Shown: positions 21,401 through 30,400 of the stretch, one piece after another
Numbering within the stretch: the stretch's first letter is position 1
How the letters are laid out: each line of letters begins with the position of its first letter
Source of the DNA: Telmatactis stephensoni
Lineage: Eukaryota > Cnidaria > Anthozoa > Actiniaria > Isophelliidae
Length of the DNA stretch: 64,000 bases
Assembly (NCBI GenBank): GCA_029948255.1
Contig: JALIZF010001878.1
Location: forward strand, 558,001-622,000
Reading direction: 5' to 3'
Position numbers and translations under genes: made by a program
Notes under the pieces: generated by a model
Seen by the model: only the letters and a program-made list of their open reading frames with translations
Told to the model about the DNA's origin: nothing
The model's database searches: none

Positions 21401-24400
21401 CCTACCGTATTTGCATTGTTCTCCATAGTAGGGGAATCGGCATCGACAGCGAGCAGTGTCCTTATACTTGTAGCATAAGCCTCGACGGTTGCAGTAGTCT
21501 GAATTGCATTCTGATATTGACAATGGTAAGAGTGAGAGAAAGTCAGTGTTTTGTTTTTTTTGTATTGTAGGAAAGTAAAATCGATTGTTTTACTTACTGT
21601 ATTGACACTTGTTTCCTATGTAAGGGTAAGTACATCGACAACCAGCCGAGTTGCCAGAAGTGTAGCAGGAGCCGTGGTTGTTGCAGTACCTGTCAGAGCA
21701 TTCTTTGTTGGGGAAGACAAAGAAAGCAATACATGAGCAATGGTGTAATTTTGGTAGATGTATGTTTACTCAGTGACGTGTTCGCTTACCGTATTGACAG
21801 CGAGGTCCGTAGTAACCAGATTTGCATCGGCAATAGAAAGATTCACGTCCGCGGTAGCAACTTCCTCCATTGGAACAATATGCCCTTGAGCAACGTTTCA
21901 CTATGAGAGGAGGAGAAATATTGTTGGAATCAGTAAGGCCTAAGTTATACATAGTCTTCTTTGAGGAGGACGTGATGGCGATTATGGAGACCTACCGTAT
22001 TTGCATTGTTCTCCATAGTAGGGGAATCGGCATCGACAGCGAGCAGTGTCCTTATACTTGTAGCACAAGCCTCGACGGTTGCAGTAGTCTGAATTGCATT
22101 CTGATATTGACAATGGTAAGAGTGATAGAAAGTCAGTGTTTTGTTTTTTTTGTATTGTAGGAAAGTAAAATCGATTTTTTTACTTACTGTATTGACACTT
22201 GTTTCCTATGTAAGGGTAAGTACATCGACAACCAGCCGAGTTGCCAGAAGTGTAGCAGGAGCCGTGGCTGTTGCAGTAGCTGTCAGAGCATTCTTTGTTG
22301 GGGAAGACAAAGAAAGCAATACATGAGCAATGGTGTAATTTTGGTAGATGTATGTTTACTCAGTGACGTGTTCGCTTACCGTATTGACAGCGAGGTCCGT
22401 AGTAACCAGATTTGCATCGGCAATAGAAAGATTCACGTCCGCGGTAGCAACTTCCTCCATTGGAACAATATGCCCTTGAGCAACGTTTCACTATGAGAGG
22501 AGGAGAAATATCGTTGGAATCAGTAAGGCCTAAGTTATACATAGTCTTCTTTGAGGAGGACGTGATGGCGATTATGGAGACCTACCGTATTTGCATTGTT
22601 CTCCATAGTAGGGGAATCGGCATCGACAGCGAGCAGCGTCCTTATACTTGTAGCATAAGCCTCGACGGTTGCAGTAGTCTGAATTGCATTCTGATATTGA
22701 CAATGGTAAGAGTGAGAGAAAGTCAGTGTTTTGTTTTTTTTGTATTGTAGGAAAGTAAAATCGATTTTTTTACTTACTGTATTGACACTTGTTTCCTATG
22801 TACGGATAAGTACATCGACAACCAGCCGAGTTGCCAGAAGTGTAGCAGGAGCCGTGACTGTTGCAGTAGCTGTCAGAGCATTCTTTGTTGGGGAAGACAA
22901 AGAAAGCAATACATGAGCAATGGTGTAATTTTGGTAGATGTATGTTTACTCAGTGACGTGTTCGCTTACCGTATTGACAGCGAGGTCCGTAGTAACCAGA
23001 TTTGCATCGGCAATAGAAAGATTCACGTCCGCGGTAGCAACTTCCTCCATTGGAACAATATGCCCTTGAGCAACGTTTCACTATGAGAGGAGGTGAAATA
23101 TTGTTGGAATCAGTAAGACCTAAGTTATACATAGTCTTCTTTGAGGAGGACGTGATGGCGATTATGGAGACCTACCGTATTTGCATTGTTCTCCATAGTA
23201 GGGGAATCGGCATCGACAGCGAGCAGTGTCCTTATACTTGTAGCATAAGCCTCGACGGTTGCAGTAGTCTGAATTGCATTCTGATATTGACAATGGTAAG
23301 AGTGAGAGAAAGTCAGTGTTTTGTTTTTTTGTAGTGTAGGAAAGTAAAATCGATTTTTTTACTTACTGTATTGACACTTGTTTCCTATGTACGGGTAAGT
23401 ACATCGACAACCAGCCGAGTTGCCAGAAGTGTAGCAGGAGCCGTGGTCGTTGCAGTAGCTGTCAGAGCATTCTTTGTTGGGGAAGACAAAGAAATCAATA
23501 CATGAGCAATGGTGTGATTTCAGTAGTTGTATGTTTACTCAACTCAGTGGCGTGTTTGCTTACCGTATTGACAGCGAGGTCCGTAGTAACCAGATTTGCA
23601 TCGGCAATAGAAAGATTCACGTCCGCGGTAGCAACTTCCTCCATTGGAACAATATGCCCTTGAGCAACGTTTCACTATGAGAGCAGGAGAAATATTGTTG
23701 GAATCAGTAAGACCTAAGTTATACATAGTCTTCTTTGAGGAAGAGGTGATGGCGATTATGGAGACCTACCGTATTTGCATTGTTCTCCATAGTACGGAAA
23801 TCGGCATCGACAGCGAGCAGAGTCCTTATACTTGTAGCATAAGCCTCGACGGTTGCAGTAGTCTGAATTGCATTCTGATATTGACAATGGTAAGAGTGAG
23901 AGAAAGTCAGTGTTTTTTTTTTTTTTTGTATTGTAGGAAAGTAAAATCGATTTTTTTACTTACTGTATTGACACTTGTTTCCTATGTAAGGGTAAGTACA
24001 TCGACAACCAGCCGAGTTGCCAGAAGTGTAGCAGGAGCCGTGGCTGTTGCAGTAGCTGTCAGAGCATTCTTTGTTGGGGAAGACAAAGAAAGCAATACAT
24101 GAGCAATGGTGTAATTTTGGTAGATGTATGTTTACTCAGTGACGTGTTCGCTTACCGTATTGACAGCGAGGTCCGTAGTAACCAGATTTGCATCGGCAAT
24201 AGAAAGATTCACGTCCGCGGTAGCAACTTCCTCCATTGGAACAATATGCCCTTGAGCAACGTTTCACTATGAGAGGAGGAGAAAGATGGAATCAGTTGCA
24301 ACTGAGTCATCCATATTATACTTTGAGAAGACGTGATGACGATTATGGAGACCTACCGTATTTGCATTGTTCTCCATAGTAGGGGAATCGGCATCGACAG

Positions 24401-27400
24401 CGAGCAGTGTCCTTATACTTGTAGCATAAGCCTCGACGGTTGCAGTAATCTGAATTGCATTCTGATATTGGCAATGGTAAGAGTGAGAGAAAGTCAGTGT
24501 TTTGTTTTTTTGTATTGTAGGAAAGTAAAATCGATTTTTTTACTTACTGTATTGACACTTGTTTCCTATGTACGGATAAGTACATCGACAACCAGCCGAG
24601 TTGCCAGAAGTGTAGCAGGAGCCGTGACTGTTGCAGTAGCTGTCAGAGCATTCTTTGTTGGGGAAGACAAAGAAATCAATACATGAGCAATGGTGTAATT
24701 TCAGTAGTTGCATGTTTACTCAGCTCAGTGGCGTGTTTGCTTACCGTATTGACAGCGAGGTCCGTAGTAACCAGATTTGCATCGGCAATAGAAAGATTCA
24801 CGTCCGCGGTAGCATCTTCCTCCATTGGAACAATATGCCCTGGAGCAACGTTTCACTATGATATGAGGAGAAATATTGATGGAATCAGTTAGACCTAAGT
24901 TATACATAGTCTTCTTTGAGGAAGACGTGATGGCGATTATGGAGACCTACCGTATTTGCATTGTTCTCCATAGTAGGGGAATCGGCATCGACAGCGAGCA
25001 GTGTCCTTATACTTGTAGCATAAGCCTCGACGGTTGCAGTAGTCTGAGTTGCATTCTGATATGGGCAATGGAAAGAGAGAGAGAGAAAGTCAGTGTTTTG
25101 TGTCTTTTCATTGTAGGAAAGTAAAATCTACTTACTGTATTGACACTTGTCTCCTATGTAAGGGTAAGTACATCGACAACCAGCCGAGTTGCCAGAAGTG
25201 TAGCAGGAGCCGTGGCTGTTGCAGTAGCTGTCAGAGCATTCTTTGTTGGGGAAGACAAAGAAAGGAATACATGAGCAATGGTGTAATTTCAGTAGTTGTA
25301 TGTTTACTCAGTGACGTGTTCGCTTACCGTATTGACAGCGAGGTCCGTAGTAACCAGATTTGCATCGGCAATAGAAAGATTCACGTCCGCGGTAGCAACT
25401 TCCTCCATTGGAACAATATGCCCTTGAGCAACGTTTCACTATGAGAGCAGGAGAAAGATGGAATCAATTGGAACTGGGTCTTCCATATTATACTTTGAGG
25501 AAGACGTGATGGCGATTATGGAGACCTACCGTATTTGCATTGTTCTCCATAGTAGGGGAATCGGCATCGACAGCGAGCAGTGTCCTTATACTTGTAGCAT
25601 AAGCCTCGACGGTTGCAGTAATCTGAATTGCATTCTGATATTGGCAATGGTAAGAGTGAGAGAAAGTCAGTGTTTTGTTTTTTTGTATTGTAGGAAAGTA
25701 AAATCTACTTACTGTATTGACACTTGTCTCCTATGTAAGGGTAAGTACATCGACAACCAGCCGAGTTGCCAGAAGTGTAGCAGGAGCCGTGGCTGTTGCA
25801 GTAGCTGTCAGAGCATTCTTTGTTGGGGAAGACAAAGAAAGGAATACATGAGCAATGGTGTAATTTCAGTAGTTGTATGTTTACTCAGTGGCGTGTTCAC
25901 TTACCGTATTGACAGCGAGGTCCGTAGTAACCAGATTTGCATCGGCAATAGAAAGATTCACGTCCGCGGTAGCAACTTCCTCCATTGGAACAATATGCCC
26001 TTGAGCAACGTTTCACTATGAGAGCAGGAGAAAGATGGAATCAATTGGAACTGGGTCATCCATATTATACTTTGAGGAAGAGGTAATGGCGATTATGGAG
26101 ACCTACCGTATTTGCATTGTTCTCCATAGTAGGGGAATCGGCATCGACAGCGAGCAGAGTCCTTATACTTGTAGCATAAGCCTCGACGGTTGCAGTAGTC
26201 TGAGTTGCATTCTGATATTGGCAATGGAAAGAGAGAGAGAGAGAAAGTCAGTGTTTTGTGTCTTTCATTGTGGGAAAGAAAAATCGATTGCTATTTCTTA
26301 CTGTATTGACACTTGTCTCCGATGTACGGGTAACGACATCGACAACCAGCCGCGTTGCCAGAGGTGTAGCAGGAGCCGTGGTTGTTGCAGTAGCTGTCTT
26401 TACAGCCTGTGGTATTTAAAGAAATGATTTAAGTGTTTTGCTAAAAATATAAGATTATCCTGGGAAAACAAAAACAGAGAGACAAACAAACCAAAGAACC
26501 GGATTACAGAGGGGTCCTGAGTCAATAATTTTTCTACAAACAAAATTGTCTCGAAAAAAGCAATGGTCATCGAATGCAATATTTGTAATTTTTGAATCGC
26601 TCTAGAAAATTATGGTTTGAACGAGTCCTCTGTCAGTGGTTGAGTGAGTGAGTGAGTGAGTCAATCAGTCAACCAGTCAGTCAGTCAGTCAGTCAGTCAG
26701 TCAGTCAGTCAGTCAGTCAGTCATGTCCTCGAGTTTCAGTCAGTCAATCAGTCAGTCAGTCACTCACTAAGTCACTCACTCAGTCACTCATTCAGTCACT
26801 CACTCAGTCAGTCAATCTACAGTAACATACTATTGAATACGAACGTAATCTATTGTCTGATGATAACAATGAAGAATTAATATATTTTACCGTATTGACA
26901 GCGAGGTCCATAGAAAGGATATCGACATCGACATCGCGCAGAGTTGCCAACGGTGAAGCAAGAGCCTCGATTATAGCAGTAACAACGCTGGCACCCTTTA
27001 TGGTAAAGGAAAAGGAATATGTTTCAATTTGTACCCTAGTGAAGGATTCTTTAGAGGAAAATAATATCAAGTACAACGTAAGTTCTATTTTCTTTCCTCC
27101 CCAACACACAGCTTGTTACCTTCTTTTCAGTAGATATTTCCTCCTATTTATGACTATCATTAATCAAACTACTATCCGGAGGAAGCGAATCTAAGTTATG
27201 ATAAGCCTCAAGGGCCGCTTATTTCATTGCTAAAAATGCCACAATTTCCAAGAACTGGATCAAGCATTGATCATTTGATGGTAAATAACGTTCACGTGTA
27301 CCAACACGTTCAAACCGCACCGTTGATTTTGCTACAACAATACCGTATTCAAGTAGCTGAAGTTCATTGCAAAATCATCTTGGTAGTACCATCAGACTCC

Positions 27401-30400
27401 GTCCACATGTACCCCTTTTCGTTTGTAAACGCATAATTTTTTATGCAATCAGGCCTTTTGTCCACACGAAAACGCCTGAATCGAAACGCTGACCTATGAA
27501 AACGCCGTTAACGCGCTTCCGTATGGACACTTGCAAACGTATATATGCGTTTACAAACGTAGACACAAACGTGTGGACAGGGCCTCAGTCTCATGAGAGA
27601 GAGAACAGGAGGCAGCGTGTATTTAGGAGGGTGGCGCTTATTCTTGGGTTGCATGTGACGTCACGGCAGCCATCATGGATGAACTTCAAAAAAGATTTCT
27701 CGTTAGCGTCACTTGTTCGTTCATCCAACATGGCTACCGCTCTATTGTCTTCTGAATTCCCAAAAGAATCGATGAAACCCAGCAATTTAAAACCAACCAA
27801 CCAACCCAAATTCGAGAAAAGGCGTCAATAGGAAAGAGGACCCTTATTCGAATACTTACAGTTTTCACAGTGTTGTCCGTAATATCCAGGCCGGCATCGA
27901 CAGTGTGCATTTTTACCAACGCAATATGAATGCCCCTTGTGGTGACACTTGATTTTCTGACAGTGATCTGATGGCAAAAGATATGGGAGTTTAAGTTTTC
28001 TTTTAGGACTAAAGTAAGCACTTGCATTATTTAATAATGGTTAGAGCCTGAAGAGAGTGTTGTTGACGCGCGAATCTCGGCACAAAGCCATAAGTAGAGA
28101 AGATATCACTTAACTGAAAGTTAAAAGATAAACTGAATTATAGAACTAAGTTTAAACCGCAAAATTGTGAGAGAAAACTTTTCCTGCTCCTTATTGAAGG
28201 GGGACTAGCATCTAAATTGTTCAACATTCAATTGAGCTGAAACTTCGTTGAAACTACACTGAAAGACTCTCAAAGAGCTGTTCAAAATCTGGTTAGTTTG
28301 TTTTTTGAAAATTCCCATAGGAAGTATTAGATTTTTATGAATCTTTAGAGGTATCAGTGACGTCACAAACTCCACACAAGCATTTGGCTCCGTGCATTTC
28401 TTTGTAATTTGTAATTGAGATATCTCAACGTAAATGTTCTACATTGAAGAAAACCTGGTCAGAAAATTAATCCTTAGCCTAAACAATGTAAGAAAACTCT
28501 TTCACACAAATTTTTAGTGTCAAAGAAATTGAATTGTTTAAGAAACAAAACATAAAGAAATGTATGGAGCTGAATACTTAAGTGATTGTATGACGTCATC
28601 GGAACGGTTTTGGTGCTAGTCCCCCTTTAAACTAGCCTGCGTCACATCCGAACTTTTCCTCCGTTAAGTCCGTCTGCGAAATAACGAACAAAACCGTGTT
28701 CTGAGACCCCCAGCAAATAGCAGGATTATAGATAATAGATCCTGATTGGCTGATGCATTTTTCAATTCTAACGAGACTCGTGATTGGCTCGCTTAATGTT
28801 CGTTGTGTCGATGTTTTGACAGCTAGCTTGATGGACTCCAGTTATTAACAAACTTTATTGCTAGCATGACCCGGGGTCAATCTCGTAATTTCTCTTTGAG
28901 AGAATGTTTTGTGAACTAAGCTATTATTTAACAATATGTTCAATTGGAATGTTTCGAAAGTTTCCTTTTATAGCAGGCAAATCGATGTATGTAACTGGTA
29001 CTGGGTTGTTTTGATTGAAAAATCTGTCTGTGTTTTCATAATCACTGTAAATCTAACGGAAGTGTTGTCATGGCGAAGACAAACACACCAGTGATCATAG
29101 AGCCAATCACGAGTCTCGTTAGAATTGAAAAATGCATCAGCCAATCAGGATCTATTATCTATAATCCTGCTATTTGCTGGGGGTCTCAGAACACGGTTTT
29201 GTTCGTTATTTCGCAGACGGACTTAACGGAGGAAAAGTCCGGATGTGACGCAGGCTACCTTTAAACTCGCGCACTGGAGTTCCCAGACCTTAACATTCTG
29301 GGTTTCCTGTAATCATTGATCGCTTTAAGTGCCACTTTCAATTCTAGTAAAACGTTCTATTTTTAAATATTTACGTAGTAAAAACTACAGTAACGACATA
29401 CAAAAATAAATATTCTTTATTTATCCTCGGATTTCAGATCGAGTAGTATTTCTGCTAATATCTCCGAGAATTACTCACATACTCACTACCCCTACATTCG
29501 ATGATACTCTACATACAATTTAAAAACTCACATGTTGATTTTTGTTGATGGAACGATGAATAAAATATCAGACAACTTTGACTCGATTCGGCAGATATCA
29601 GGCCCCATTTGGTCTCACCATGAGCGTTTTGGCGAGACTTCGTCTCGCCAAAATACAAACCATGGCGTGACCAAAGTCGCGCTGATATCACGCCGGATTG
29701 CTCCAGAGTTGTCCAATTATGTATAAATACACATTCTTTTATCGAGAGGCAGCTAGACTTTTAACCTTATTAATATATTTACCTTGTCACAGTTGTTATT
29801 TAACGGAAGCCCCTTCAAATCGAGGGCTAATATTCTGGCATATTTACGACTTATTCTATTAATAGATTTTTGTTCATGCTCTTTCGTTAAGGAATCGTTA
29901 GTTATAGAACGATTTTGGCTTTTTATTTTACTGGTTCGCTTGTTAAGTCGTCATAATTCAATGTAATAGCAAGCCATTTATTCTTCTTCTTCCTTTCTCA
30001 ATTTTGTTTTTCGTCGAGTTTTCAAGAACAAATAAAACACTAATTGCAATCTATTTGTGGTACGCCAACATTTTCCTTGTTTGATTTCACGTTTCTTGAA
30101 GAATTTCCGCTTACGACGCACGGAACTGACTTGAATGACCTGATTTCCAGGAATGAACCCCAAAAATGCAAAATGTTAGGAAACTTAGTGAAGTTCGTTT
30201 TATGGAGCGCAAATGGTTGACTCAGCTGTAATACGATATAGTCATGCTGAAGACTCGTTTATGTGATGGCAAATTATCCATGGTAGCCGGAATATCTCTT
30301 TGGTTTTCTGTCCTCTAGGTTCACTTCAAATAAAAGAGTTATCCCGACTACCTACGACAAATCACCTTCTTGATGGTTTTATGTGACTTCATTGTAGGCT

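Larger units (their letters stand above)
19955..26300 (-). repeat. Higher-order tandem repeat, eleven ~590-bp three-exon units
   Basis: The period is about 590 bp (B-exon starts at 21790, 22380, 22970, 23564, 24156 and so on). Each unit holds three EGF exons and three short introns. Central units (6-8) are close to identical while edge units diverge, the pattern expected from unequal crossing-over or gene conversion. Collapsed or expanded copy number in an assembly is a real risk here. Confidence 0.92.

Noticed and set aside
20034..26406. CRISPR-like repeat array
   Set aside because: Period of 590 bp, eukaryotic exons with splice sites, no short direct repeat/spacer pattern.
20334..26427. 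Long plus-strand open frames (up to 187 codons) across the EGF array
   Set aside because: They are antisense shadows of the repeated EGF exons; their regular recurrence follows the 590-bp period and they cross the minus-strand splice sites.
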